This document shows positions 26,719-35,123 of a DNA stretch of 64,000 bases, piece after piece. The DNA is taken from contig CAAGKM010000023.1 of NCBI GenBank assembly GCA_900770395.1, positions 133,570 to 197,569 of the forward strand. The letters run 5' to 3'. The notes under the pieces were generated by a model. That model saw nothing but the letters and a program-made list of their open reading frames with translations, ran no database searches and was not told the DNA's origin. The DNA comes from an uncultured Prevotella sp. GTDB taxonomy: Bacteria; Bacteroidota; Bacteroidia; Bacteroidales; Bacteroidaceae. Made by a program: the position numbers and the translations under genes. The first letter of the stretch is position 1, and every line of letters starts with the position of its first letter.

Positions 26719-27744
26719 TTATTCAAATGTTACTTTCGAGAATGCCGGTGCGCTGATATCGCAAAACTCTCCATTGAGATATTTGTAGTGTCCCACGATG
26801 CCAATCATGGCGGCGTTGTCGGTGGTGTAGCTGAACTTCGGAATATATATAGTCCAGCCAAAGCGCCTGGCATGGTCGTGGAAAGCGTTGCGCAGTCCGT
26901 TGTTGGCGCTCACTCCTCCTGCCACAGCCACATGCTTGATGCCGGTCTCCTTGACAGCCTTGCGCAGCTTGCGCATTAGAATGTCCACGATGGTGAACTC
27001 AAGTGAGGCGGCAATATCTTCCTTATGGCGCTCCACAAAGTCGGGCTCCTCCTTCACCCAGTCGCGCAGGTTGTAGAGGAATGAGGTCTTCAGTCCTGAG
27101 AACGAGTAGTTTAGTCCCGGTATCTGAGGCTCTGCAAACTTATAGGCGTGGGGATTGCCCTGACGCGCCAGCTTGTCGATGATGGGTCCTCCAGGATATC
27201 CCAGTCCCATCACCTTCGAGCACTTGTCGATAGCCTCGCCTGCGGCATCGTCGATGGTCTGCCCCAGCACCTCCATATCGTTGTATGCATTTACCTTCAC
27301 TATCTGCGAGTTGCCTCCGCTCACCAGCAGGCAGATGAATGGCAGTGGTGGCTGATTGGTGTCGTCGTCGCTATCCTTTATGAAGTGTGCCATGACATGC
27401 CCCTGCAGGTGGTTTACGTCAATAAGCGGAATGCCCAGCGAGCGCGCCATGCCTTTGGCAAAGCTCACTCCCACAAGCAGCGAGCCCATCAGTCCGGGAC
27501 CGCGTGTGAAGGCAATTGCCGAAAGCTGTTCCTTGGTGATGCCTGCACGCTTGAGGCACTGGTCGACCACAGGCACCACGTTTTGCTGGTGGGCACGTGA
27601 TGCCAGTTCGGGCACTACGCCCCCGTAAGCCTTGTGTACATCCTGCGAGGCAGTGACATTGCTCAGCAGCACCCCGTTTTTAAGCACTGCCGCCGAGGTG
27701 TCGTCACAACTGCTCTCTATACCTAATATATATATATCGCTCAT
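26719..27744 (-). CDS. tsaD: tRNA N6-threonylcarbamoyladenosine transferase TsaD
   Basis: The catalytic subunit that transfers the threonylcarbamoyl group to A37 of ANN-decoding tRNAs, acting with TsaB and TsaE. The 341-residue length is standard. It begins ILGIESSCDDTSAAVL, the ASKHA phosphate-1 loop; the metal site is visible in VNHLQGHVMAHF, where two histidines bind Fe or Zn; and VAVAGGVSANNGLR is the adenosine motif. It starts 4 bp after map stops, implying a shared transcript. Confidence 0.96.
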   Translation of the reverse strand: MSDIYILGIESSCDDTSAAVLKNGVLLSNVTASQDVHKAYGGVVPELASRAHQQNVVPVVDQCLKRAGITKEQLSAIAFTRGPGLMGSLLVGVSFAKGMARSLGIPLIDVNHLQGHVMAHFIKDSDDDTNQPPLPFICLLVSGGNSQIVKVNAYNDMEVLGQTIDDAAGEAIDKCSKVMGLGYPGGPIIDKLARQGNPHAYKFAEPQIPGLNYSFSGLKTSFLYNLRDWVKEEPDFVERHKEDIAASLEFTIVDILMRKLRKAVKETGIKHVAVAGGVSANNGLRNAFHDHARRFGWTIYIPKFSYTTDNAAMIGIVGHYKYLNGEFCDISAPAFSKVTFE

Positions 27745-27748
27745 TTTA

Positions 27749-28612
27749 TTAATAACTCAATATCTCCGGACCGTTCTCGGTCATTACCAATGTGTATTCC
27801 CACTGTGCGCTTGGCAGCTCATCCTCAGTGATTACCTCCCAGCCATATTCGTCGTCGGCATCTATAAACACCTTCCAGCTGCCCATGTTGATCATCGGCT
27901 CTATGGTGAACACCATTCCCGGGACGAGCAGCATGCCCTGTCCCTTGTGCCCCACGTGAACAACCTCGGGCTCTTCGTGGAACTCCAGTCCCACGCCGTG
28001 GCCGCAGAGGTCGCGCACAATACCGTAATGATGTTTCTTCTCGGCATGTTTCTGTATGGCATGACCTATGTCGCCCACGAAACTATATGGACGCGCCGCC
28101 TCCACACCCAACTCAAGGCATTCTTTTGCTACGCGTACCAGTTGTTCTTTCTCAGGAGTGGTCTTGCCGATGATAAACATGCGGCTGGCATCGGCATAGT
28201 AGCCGTCGAGGATGGTTGTGAAGTCAACGTTCACGATGTCGCCTTCCTGCAGAATATCGGTATCCTTAGGTATGCCGTGGCACACCACCTCGTTGATGCT
28301 TGTGCATACGCTCTTGGGGAATCCCTCGTAGTTAAGGCATGCGGGGATGGCGTTGTGACTCTTGCAGTAGTCCATGCAGATGTCGTCGATTTCCTGAGTG
28401 CTCATGCCTGCGTGTATGTGCTTTGCCACTTCATCGAGCACTCCTGTGTTTACAACTCCGGCGCGGCGTATTCCCTCAATCTGCTCCGGGGTCTTTATCA
28501 GCTCACGTGTAGGCACGAGCTTACCCTTATTTTCCCAGTACATCACCTGCTTGTCGAGCTCGGTGAGCGGCTGTCCTGGCAAACAGTGCCAACGTTTTTT
28601 CTTTCTAAGCAT
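27749..28612 (-). CDS. map: Methionine aminopeptidase type I
   Basis: This cytoplasmic metalloenzyme removes the initiator methionine. The five metal ligands are seen in order: the two aspartates of VDFTTILDGYYADASRM, the histidine of CGHGVGLEFHE, the glutamate of FTIEPM and the final glutamate of MTENGPEIL. I start at the ATG at 28612 (MLRKKKRWHCLPG), giving 287 residues with a short basic N-terminal extension typical of Bacteroidales; a start at 28669 is open but adds 19 low-complexity residues. It sits between the PBP and tsaD genes. Confidence 0.93.
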   Translation of the reverse strand: MLRKKKRWHCLPGQPLTELDKQVMYWENKGKLVPTRELIKTPEQIEGIRRAGVVNTGVLDEVAKHIHAGMSTQEIDDICMDYCKSHNAIPACLNYEGFPKSVCTSINEVVCHGIPKDTDILQEGDIVNVDFTTILDGYYADASRMFIIGKTTPEKEQLVRVAKECLELGVEAARPYSFVGDIGHAIQKHAEKKHHYGIVRDLCGHGVGLEFHEEPEVVHVGHKGQGMLLVPGMVFTIEPMINMGSWKVFIDADDEYGWEVITEDELPSAQWEYTLVMTENGPEILSY

Positions 28613-28684
28613 ATTGTTTATATCTTTGTTTATCTTTATTCTTGGATTATGAATATTTCCCTTATCCACATTTCACATTTTCCC

Positions 28685-31012
28685 TTATTCGTAAATGTCG
28701 CTGATGTCAAGGGCATCAAGGTTGGGGTCGTCGCCCTCTGTGCCTCCCATGGAGCACGGGTCGTAGCCCTTTGGCAGGTCGAACACAGCTCCCTCGCTGT
28801 AGCCAAGCTGCTTGTCGTTGAACACCTTGCGCATGTAGTATGCCCATACAGGCAGAGCCATCGTTGCGCCCTGTCCCATGCTCATAGAGTCGAAGTGTAT
28901 GTCGCGGTCGTCACCGCCTATCCACAGTCCGCTCACAAGGTTTGGCGTGAAGCCCATGAACCATGCGTCGCTGTTGTTGTTGGTGGTGCCGGTCTTTCCG
29001 CCCATCTCGCACTTCATGTTGTATTTGTAGCGTATGCGCCCGCCTGTTCCGCCGTCGATAACGCCCTTGAGCATATACAGCATCTTGTTGGCGCTTGCCT
29101 CGCTTATCACCTCGTTCATGCGTGGCTGGAACTCAGCAATGATATTGCCGTCGTTGTCGCATATCTTGGTGACGTAGTATGCCGCCGCACGTATGCCGTG
29201 GTTGGCAAATGCGGTGTAGGCGCTCACCATCTCCTCTACGGTGATCTCGCACGGACCGAGGCAGAGTGCCATAGACGGGTGTATGTCGGGATTGTTTATG
29301 CCATATTCGCGCAGCAGGTCAACAAATGCCCTCGGGTTCTGCTTGCTCATCACGTAGGCTGAAATCCAGTTGTTCGACTGTGCCAGTCCCCATTTCAGTG
29401 TCACCATCTCGCCGTAGCGTGCATGTCCGGCATTGCGTGGCGTCCACGGCTGTCCTGCCACGGTGTAGGTTTGCTGCACGTTTGGTGCGAGGTCGCATGG
29501 CGACATGCCGTTTTCCATGGCAAGCGAGTATAGGAACGGCTTTATGGTGGAGCCGACCTGACGGCGGCCCTCGCGGCACATGTCATAACCGAAGTGCATG
29601 AAGTCAAGACCGCCCACGTATGCCTTCACGGCACCGTTGCGCGGGTCCATGCTCATGAATCCGCAGCGCAGGAATGACTTGTAGTAGCGTATTGAGTCGA
29701 GCGGCGACATGATGGTGTCCACATCGCCGTGATATGTGAACACGGTCATCTCTACGGGCTTCTTGAACTCTTGCATGATGGCATCTTCGTCCAGTCCCTG
29801 TGAGCTCAATATGCGGTAGCGCTCTGTCTGTCGCACCGACCTCATCAGTATCTTCTTTATCTGCTGCGGAGTGAGGTTGCCCGAGAACGGGGCGTATGCC
29901 TTTCCGCGTATCTGGCGGTTGAATGCCGGCTGCAGGAATTTCACCACATGCTCTCTCACAGCCTGTTCAGCGTAGCGCTGCATCCGCGAGTCGATGGTGG
30001 TGTAGACTTTCAGACCGTCGGCGTATACATTATAGTGACTGCCGTCTTTCTTTGTGTTTTTGTTGCACCACCCGTAGAGTGGGTCTGTCTCCCAGAGAAT
30101 GGAGTCCTGATTGAACTTCACATAATTCCACGAGGGATAGTTGGCGCGCTCGGGTCGCTTAGCCATCATATAGCGGCGCAGCATGTCGCGGAAGTACACC
30201 GCCGGTCCATCCTTGTGGTCAGCCACGTGGAAGTTGAGCTTCAGCGGCTCAGCCTTGCAACTGTCATGTTCCTCCTGGCTGATGTAGTTTGCCTTGAGCA
30301 TCTGCCCCAACACCACGTTGCGGCGCTCCTCGGCACGCTCGGGATAGCGCACGGGATTATAGTATGACGGGTTCTTGCACAGTCCCACGAGCATTGCGCT
30401 CTCGTTGATTGTCAGGTCCTTTGGCTCCTTGCCGAAATATGTGTTTGCGGCGGTCTTTATGCCCACGGCATTGTGCAGGAAGTCGAAGTAGTTGAGATAC
30501 ATGGCTATAATCTCGTCCTTGGTGTAGTTGCGCTCCAGCTCCACGGCTATCACCCACTCAATGGGCTTTTGCAGGGCGCGCTCCATGGTGTTCTCAGCCT
30601 TGCCCGAATAGAGCTGCTTTGCCAATTGCTGCGTGATGGTGGAACCTCCTCCGGCGCTCTTCTGTCCCATCAGTCCGCGCTTCACGATGGCGCGCCCCAG
30701 GGCATAGAAGTCTATGCCCGAATGATTATAGAAACGTGCGTCCTCTGTAGCGATAAGTGCGTGGATGAGCGACGGAGCCAGCTGCGAGTAGTCCACACAG
30801 ATGCGGTTCTCGCGGTCGTAGTTCCATGTGCCTATCACCTTGCCGTCGGCACTGTAAATCTGTGTGGCGTAGCGGTTGATGGGGTTCTCCAGGTCATGGA
30901 TTGGTGGCATGTATCCTATTTTGCCTTCCCTTATGGCATAAAATGCGTATGATACTCCCAACACTGAGAGTATCAAAAGCACCCATAATGTCCGTATAAA
31001 TATCTTTCTCAT
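28685..31012 (-). CDS. Class A penicillin-binding protein (PBP1-like)
   Basis: A bifunctional peptidoglycan synthase anchored in the inner membrane by one N-terminal helix (residues about 8-28). The glycosyltransferase 51 domain shows EDARFYNHSGIDFYALGRA and GGGSTITQQLAKQLY; the transpeptidase domain has SxxK in GSTIKPFLYSL, SNN in AQSNNWISAY and the KTGTTNNNSDAWF block. All catalytic residues are intact. The chosen start (MRKIFIRT, 31012) gives 775 residues; an upstream ATG at 31039 would overlap the -7 promoter box and is unlikely. It heads a pbp-map-tsaD-cinA operon. Confidence 0.93.
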   Translation of the reverse strand: MRKIFIRTLWVLLILSVLGVSYAFYAIREGKIGYMPPIHDLENPINRYATQIYSADGKVIGTWNYDRENRICVDYSQLAPSLIHALIATEDARFYNHSGIDFYALGRAIVKRGLMGQKSAGGGSTITQQLAKQLYSGKAENTMERALQKPIEWVIAVELERNYTKDEIIAMYLNYFDFLHNAVGIKTAANTYFGKEPKDLTINESAMLVGLCKNPSYYNPVRYPERAEERRNVVLGQMLKANYISQEEHDSCKAEPLKLNFHVADHKDGPAVYFRDMLRRYMMAKRPERANYPSWNYVKFNQDSILWETDPLYGWCNKNTKKDGSHYNVYADGLKVYTTIDSRMQRYAEQAVREHVVKFLQPAFNRQIRGKAYAPFSGNLTPQQIKKILMRSVRQTERYRILSSQGLDEDAIMQEFKKPVEMTVFTYHGDVDTIMSPLDSIRYYKSFLRCGFMSMDPRNGAVKAYVGGLDFMHFGYDMCREGRRQVGSTIKPFLYSLAMENGMSPCDLAPNVQQTYTVAGQPWTPRNAGHARYGEMVTLKWGLAQSNNWISAYVMSKQNPRAFVDLLREYGINNPDIHPSMALCLGPCEITVEEMVSAYTAFANHGIRAAAYYVTKICDNDGNIIAEFQPRMNEVISEASANKMLYMLKGVIDGGTGGRIRYKYNMKCEMGGKTGTTNNNSDAWFMGFTPNLVSGLWIGGDDRDIHFDSMSMGQGATMALPVWAYYMRKVFNDKQLGYSEGAVFDLPKGYDPCSMGGTEGDDPNLDALDISDIYE

Positions 31013-31035
31013 ATATAAAAAATATATATTCGGAT

Positions 31036-31071
31036 GCAAAATTAATGAAAAATATTGAATTAATGTTCAAA
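31036..31071 (-). promoter_or_regulatory. Promoter of pbp-map-tsaD-cinA operon
   Basis: TAATTTTGC on the minus strand (31044-31036) is a good -7 box 23 bp from the chosen start. TTTG at 31071-31068 is the likely -33 element, with a slightly long 23-bp spacer. Confidence 0.6.
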
Positions 31072-31153
31072 CATCGTCATTAGTTTGTTTTTTTAACGAA
31101 AAATAAAGGAAACTTGTTTGCCGGTAATAGTAATTACATCTGTATGTAATAGT

Positions 31154-31179
31154 TTTGAAACATCATAGCCTTATCTTTG
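31154..31179 (+). promoter_or_regulatory. -7 box upstream of 33-residue peptide gene
   Basis: TATCTTTG at 31172-31179 followed by C is a perfect -7 box, 42 bp ahead of the small ORF. TTTTGAAAC at 31153-31161 lies only 14 bp upstream, too close for the usual -33 element; it might be an ECF-type GAAAC element. Confidence 0.5.
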
Positions 31180-31221
31180 CAGCGTGAAAGGATATAGTCA
31201 TAAATAAAAAAAGAACTGAAA

Positions 31222-31323
31222 ATGAAAAAGGAAAAGGCTTTAAAGATTGTCGCCTGGTATGATTGGGCGAGGGTGGTGCTGCTGGTGACGCTGGTGGCAC
31301 TCGGTGCGATTGCGCTCTGCTGA
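31222..31323 (+). CDS. 33-residue single-pass membrane peptide, unknown
   Basis: A small ORF reading MKKEKALKIVAWYDWARVVL then LVTLVALGAIALC. It has a basic N-terminus, an aromatic belt (WYDW) and one hydrophobic helix of about 16-18 residues ending in a terminal cysteine. It is preceded by a good -7 box and followed about 90 bp later by a terminator-like hairpin, so it forms a complete transcription unit between two divergent minus-strand operons. I do not recognise a family. It may be a small membrane protein, a regulator of a membrane partner, or a type I toxin-like peptide; nothing here decides. Confidence 0.5.
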   Translation: MKKEKALKIVAWYDWARVVLLVTLVALGAIALC

Positions 31324-31410
31324 CAGAACTCTTCAGTATAGCGAGACGGAGACCATTGGTGACTGGAGCATTGGAACTCAATAATAATCTTGCAAAATGA
31401 GAAAATAAGG

Positions 31411-31460
31411 CAGGTTCTAAAACTCTATGTAAAAACATGTTGTTTTAGAACCTGTCTTTG
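31411..31460. terminator. Inverted repeat, probable bidirectional terminator
   Basis: CAGGTTCTAAAAC (31411-31423) pairs with GTTTTAGAACCTG (31442-31454) around an 18-base loop that itself contains ACATGT. It separates the small + strand gene from the convergent ECF sigma operon, and T-rich bases follow on the minus strand. Confidence 0.65.
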
Positions 31461-31471
31461 AAAAGAGAGAA

Positions 31472-32398
31472 TCATTTTTTGTCTAATATAACAATTGCCT
31501 CATTCATCATGCCGCTTAAAAATGGGTCTGGATTTGTTTTTTGCAACTTGTTCTTCATGTCAATGAGGCTTGCCTGACATGTTTCGCGCTCGTTGTTACT
31601 TAATAGTTTTACGTGTTTCTTGCAGAGCTGCACAAGTTTCACGGCGATTCCTGTCTGCAGCGCCTTCTGTTCAACGTGTTTGATGGCATCGAGGAAAGCC
31701 ACGCGCAGATTTCCGAACATTATCATGAAGTCGCTGTCATCTGAGATGTTTTCGATGTCAGTGTCAATATCCATATTTGTGCCATTGCCGCTGGTAATCA
31801 CACGCACCTCGTTGCCGTCCACTATTGTTGTGGCAGATGACAGGTCTATGTTTTTCAGTTTCCTCAACGATGACAGTTTCTTCAGTGAATCCCAGGTGTC
31901 CGACTGATTTTGTGGCTTGTTTCCGTAAATTCTGTACAGCAGGCATCGCATGGCATCGCCCTCGTCATACCACACCATGGCATATACAAACCGCTTGTCG
32001 GAATTTCCTTTGTCGTTGACAAAAAGCAGCCAATAGTTGTGTCTCGGATTCGAGCAGAACAGAATGTTGTATTCCTGATTGGGGCCATATGAGACGTTGT
32101 ATCTCTCGGTTGGCTGGTTCTTTCCCTGATACACAAAGCGGTATCCGTCAGTCGCGTCCATTTCGAAGGCTTCCTCCACCTTTTTTATCTTTGAAAAGTG
32201 TTTCTTGTTAACCCTCAGCACCGTACAATAGCAGTAGGTTGTGGGGTTGGCGTTGTCACCGTCGAGATACCTGTTTGCCTTCACCTTTTCCACCGACTTG
32301 TCGTTTGCCAGGTTTTCCATTTCCTTGATGACGTTTTTCTGTGCCGTCATTCCTGTTGCCATCATTATCATGGCTGCCGTAATAAAAGCCTTTTTCAT
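31472..32398 (-). CDS. Exported protein of ECF operon, unknown function
   Basis: A 308-residue protein with signal peptide (MKKAFITAAMIMMATGMTAQ), starting at 32398 rather than at the upstream ATG at 32419. The mature part has a beta-rich middle (YCYCTVLRVNKKHFSKI, YNVSYGPNQEYNILFCS, YWLLFVNDKGNSDKRFVYAM) and a helical C-terminus (MFGNLRVAFLDAIKHVEQKA...). I see no catalytic motif. It is the last gene of a sigma-antisigma operon, so it may sense or execute the envelope response of that sigma factor. A dispersed GTCCTTTAACTCC element lies in the 40 bp before it. Confidence 0.7.
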   Translation of the reverse strand: MKKAFITAAMIMMATGMTAQKNVIKEMENLANDKSVEKVKANRYLDGDNANPTTYCYCTVLRVNKKHFSKIKKVEEAFEMDATDGYRFVYQGKNQPTERYNVSYGPNQEYNILFCSNPRHNYWLLFVNDKGNSDKRFVYAMVWYDEGDAMRCLLYRIYGNKPQNQSDTWDSLKKLSSLRKLKNIDLSSATTIVDGNEVRVITSGNGTNMDIDTDIENISDDSDFMIMFGNLRVAFLDAIKHVEQKALQTGIAVKLVQLCKKHVKLLSNNERETCQASLIDMKNKLQKTNPDPFLSGMMNEAIVILDKK

Positions 32399-32420
32399 AT
32401 TGTATGTCATTTTTATCATT

Positions 32421-32443
32421 TGTCCTTTAACTCCTTCTAACTA
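32421..32443. repeat. Second copy of TTAACTCC element
   Basis: GTCCTTTAACTCCTTCTAAC here is the same string as the right arm of the inverted repeat at 18591-18640. It spans the short gap between the anti-sigma-like gene, whose stop codon it touches, and the exported protein gene. Confidence 0.65.
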
Positions 32444-33109
32444 ATATGTTTCCTCTATATAATAGCTGTCGTCGTCCGTCCACTCTTCAAACTCAGCCAC
32501 TGCGATGGCATTTTTCTGCATGACGGTGTTCAGGTCGATTTTCTGCTGCATATACACAGCCTGTATCAGCAAATCGGTCTGGTGCACAGCTTCCTCAATG
32601 TCTATCTTCATGCTGTCGGCATTGTCTGACGCTTCTGCAAGATAATGTCTTGGCACAGGCGGAGTCTCGCGCAGACGCTTGGGCCTCATCACTTTTTTCT
32701 TCACAGTCTTGCGCTCATACGGCACAATTTTCACCTTTGTCGTGTCAGCGCTTACATCGGTCTTTGCTGTGTCGTGTGCGGTTGTCATTGCCACGCAGTC
32801 ACCGGAATCATGAGGATTCTGTTGCTCTGTTCCGCTCCATCGCCATGCGCCGATGACTATCAGCAGTGCCACTGCCGCGGCGGCACAATAGCGCATCCAC
32901 ATATTTATATTGTAATGACGTGTGTCACCGCCAAACATTGCAAACATCTCCCTGTATGCCTGCCAGTCGTCCTCGGGAATGCTGTCAGGAGCTTTCTTGC
33001 GTCTCGCTTTTCTGAAATATTCAGCCAGCATGCTCTCCTCTTCTACCGAGGTCATGCCGTCCATATATTTCTGCAGGAAATCCTTTATGTTACTGTCGTT
33101 TATCTTCAT
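32441..33109 (-). CDS. Anti-sigma-like single-pass membrane protein
   Basis: A 222-residue protein with a cytoplasmic N-terminal part (MKINDSNIKDFLQKYMDGMT, acidic, like the sigma-binding region of Bacteroidota anti-sigma factors), one membrane helix at about 70-90 (MRYCAAAAVALLIVIGAWRW) and a basic, proline-containing periplasmic tail. It overlaps the ECF sigma gene by 4 bases (ATGA), the usual arrangement for an anti-sigma factor. There is no FecR or zinc-finger motif, so the assignment rests on topology and position. Confidence 0.72.
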   Translation of the reverse strand: MKINDSNIKDFLQKYMDGMTSVEEESMLAEYFRKARRKKAPDSIPEDDWQAYREMFAMFGGDTRHYNINMWMRYCAAAAVALLIVIGAWRWSGTEQQNPHDSGDCVAMTTAHDTAKTDVSADTTKVKIVPYERKTVKKKVMRPKRLRETPPVPRHYLAEASDNADSMKIDIEEAVHQTDLLIQAVYMQQKIDLNTVMQKNAIAVAEFEEWTDDDSYYIEETY

Positions 33110-33642
33110 TGCCTGTCGCGTTTTTTCAAATCCTCAAATATCTTTCTCCGTGCCGATGACAGCATTGTCGCCACCGATGCCGCTGTAATACCCAATATGC
33201 GCGCTATCTCGCCGTTGGACTTCTGCTCCACCTGCCTCATGGTCATCACCTGCATCTCTCTGTCGGGCAGCGAGGCAATGCGCTTTTTCAGCCAGCGTTC
33301 GTCCTCGTCCATCTCCATCATCCCGTGGGGTGATGCCGTGCGGGTGTCGGGCGGTTGCCATTCTCCGCTTCTGCCTTCCGGCACGCCGTCAATGGCAACA
33401 ATTAGCTTTGAGGTCAGCTTTCTGTGACGTGAAGAGTCGATGACCAGATGGCGCGTGGCTATCCTCACCAGCCTGTTGGCATGCTGTATGTCGCACAGGT
33501 CGCTGTGCACTGCCCACAGTTTCAACATTGCGTCCTGCGCCACGTCATCGGCATCAGCCATGCCCAATCCCATCATACGGGCTTGTGCCACAGCCTGTTG
33601 CCGCAGTGCGGCTGCAATAGATTCAAATGTTTTCTGGTTCAT
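33106..33642 (-). CDS. ECF-type RNA polymerase sigma factor
   Basis: A 178-residue group 4 sigma factor. Region 2 is visible as DADDVAQDAMLKLWAVHSDL and ANRLVRIATRHLVID; region 4 is LPDREMQVMTMRQVEQKS followed by the helix-turn-helix NGEIARILGITAASVATMLS. It is likely held inactive by the membrane protein encoded immediately downstream. The DUF2807 lipoprotein gene lies 28 bp upstream on the same strand and is presumably co-transcribed and possibly autoregulated. Confidence 0.9.
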   Translation of the reverse strand: MNQKTFESIAAALRQQAVAQARMMGLGMADADDVAQDAMLKLWAVHSDLCDIQHANRLVRIATRHLVIDSSRHRKLTSKLIVAIDGVPEGRSGEWQPPDTRTASPHGMMEMDEDERWLKKRIASLPDREMQVMTMRQVEQKSNGEIARILGITAASVATMLSSARRKIFEDLKKRDRQ

Positions 33643-33670
33643 CGTCTCTTCCCGTCGGCTATCATGAAAA

Positions 33671-34687
33671 TTATGGCTGCGCCTCTATTCCGTTGGGCGA
33701 AAAGGCAGAGCGTTCCATACTGCTGCCGGCACTCATGGTCTGCGACCTTTTCAGGTTGTTGTCGTAAATGTTGCCCGACCCTCTTTTCTGCTTGCTATAC
33801 ATATTTGTGACGCCCGAAAGCCTCATGTCGCCGCTGCCATACAGCTTGGCGGTAAGGTTAGAGCACGAATTGAAGTCGGCTGTCATGTCGCCGCTGCCCA
33901 TCAGATTTACGCTCGACTTGACTGTCTTGATATTCTTTATTTTCATATCGCCGCCATACTGCTTTACATCCAGAGTTTTACAGTTAATTGACGATAGTGT
34001 CATGTCACCGCTACCCTGAAGGGTTGCTGACACAATATCGGCACTGCTCACTCTGTTTAGATTCATGTCGCCGCTGCCTTGCAAGTTTACTACCAGCTTG
34101 GGGCTGTCAGCATCGCCCATCTCAAAGTCACCGCTGCCTTGAAGCTGAAGCAAGGCTGTCTCGGAAGTGCTCACCTTATTTATCTTCATGTCGCCACTGC
34201 CCTGCAGGTTTGCCGTAAGATTCTTACATTCAATGTTGTTGAAATCCATGTCACCGCTGCCCTGCAGATTGAGCTTTAGCAGGTCTGATTTAACAAGCCC
34301 CTTTGCCGTGATGTCGCCGCTGCCTATTAGGTTCATCTGCGTGACCACAGGCGAGGTTACATACACTGTCACGTCATCCGATGTTCTGGAGATAACCGTC
34401 ACTCCTGCTATTTTATTTGTGCTTATGGTCAGCGTCCCGTTCTTTACCTCCGTGGTTATCTTGTCCATCATGTTGTCCGGGGCCACAACCTCCACCTTTG
34501 TTGTCTTTCCTTGGGAGTACACCACATCGTAACTGCCTATCAGCGTCACCGCGTCAAAGTTTCCCACCGTGCGTGTCTCACGTTTCAGGTCGCGGTCTGC
34601 CACCTTCACCATATTGTCTCCCTGTTCACCTGCCTTGCAGCCACTCATTGCTATCATTATGGCTGCTGCCATCAATATCTGTCTCAT
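33671..34687 (-). CDS. DUF2807-type repetitive lipoprotein
   Basis: A 338-residue lipoprotein (lipobox MIAMSGC, Cys17) of the GIN/DUF2807 head-domain family. After a short opening (TRTVGNFDAVTLIGSYDVVY) come ten copies of a roughly 20-21-residue unit centred on LQGSGDM (variants IGSGDI, YGGDM, RGSGNI), which would stack as a right-handed beta-helix on the cell envelope. The usual two-layer DUF2807 protein has fewer repeats. It ends in a low-complexity tail. It is the first gene of the ECF sigma operon, and a 21-bp repeat array lies about 150 bp upstream of its start. Confidence 0.85.
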   Translation of the reverse strand: MRQILMAAAIMIAMSGCKAGEQGDNMVKVADRDLKRETRTVGNFDAVTLIGSYDVVYSQGKTTKVEVVAPDNMMDKITTEVKNGTLTISTNKIAGVTVISRTSDDVTVYVTSPVVTQMNLIGSGDITAKGLVKSDLLKLNLQGSGDMDFNNIECKNLTANLQGSGDMKINKVSTSETALLQLQGSGDFEMGDADSPKLVVNLQGSGDMNLNRVSSADIVSATLQGSGDMTLSSINCKTLDVKQYGGDMKIKNIKTVKSSVNLMGSGDMTADFNSCSNLTAKLYGSGDMRLSGVTNMYSKQKRGSGNIYDNNLKRSQTMSAGSSMERSAFSPNGIEAQP

Positions 34688-34833
34688 AAATTCTATTTGT
34701 ATTTTTGTTATTAATTATTTTAATTTTTCGTGCTGGCTCACGTTTGCCTTCATTTACATAAACGTACGAAAATATATTTCTCAATGCCACATTCCCATTT
34801 TTTAACTTATTTTTAGAAACATCCTTTCCCCAC

Positions 34834-34981
34834 AAACGTGCGATATATTTTTCTAAACGATACGTTTAGAATCGCAAACGTAGAGAACAGAATCCTAAAC
34901 GATACATTCAGAATTGCCAATCAAGCATTTAGAAACGCCAATCGCCGATTCAGAGTCACCAATCGGTGATTTAATAATCAG
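34834..34981. repeat. Array of seven degenerate 21-bp units
   Basis: Units begin at 34834, 34855, 34876, 34897, 34919, 34940 and 34961; all are 21 bp except the fourth (22). The consensus is roughly AAACGATACATTTAGAATCG then CC, with the last three units opening AATC. The units are not identical and several have internal dyads (TAAACGATACGTTTA). The array occupies the gap of about 435 bp between the DUF2807 gene and the next gene; no ORF was seen in it. Confidence 0.7.
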
Positions 34982-35048
34982 ATTTACCGAAAACGCAATC
35001 GCATTTTCACGGTGACGTTTTTTGCGTTTTTCAAAAGTACAGGAAAGG

Positions 35049-35085
35049 AAAAGGGCATATCAAGAAATTTAATCTTGATACACCC
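35049..35085 (-). terminator. Terminator of small-gene block
   Basis: TATCAAGA and TCTTGATA (35058-35080), extended by AGGG/CCCT pairs, form a hairpin followed on the minus strand by CCCTTTTCCTTT. It lies about 40 bp after the gene ending at 35124. Confidence 0.65.
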
Positions 35086-35123
35086 TCGATAAATAATAAT
35101 ATTGTGATTATTTCATGGCATTG

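Noticed and set aside
27632..29362. 576-aa plus-strand ORF across map and the PBP gene
   Set aside because: It is antisense to two conserved genes with intact catalytic motifs; composition is typical of a reverse-complement shadow.
31163..31438. 91-aa minus-strand ORF over the small peptide gene
   Set aside because: It has no promoter or domain and runs across the terminator hairpin and the + strand promoter.
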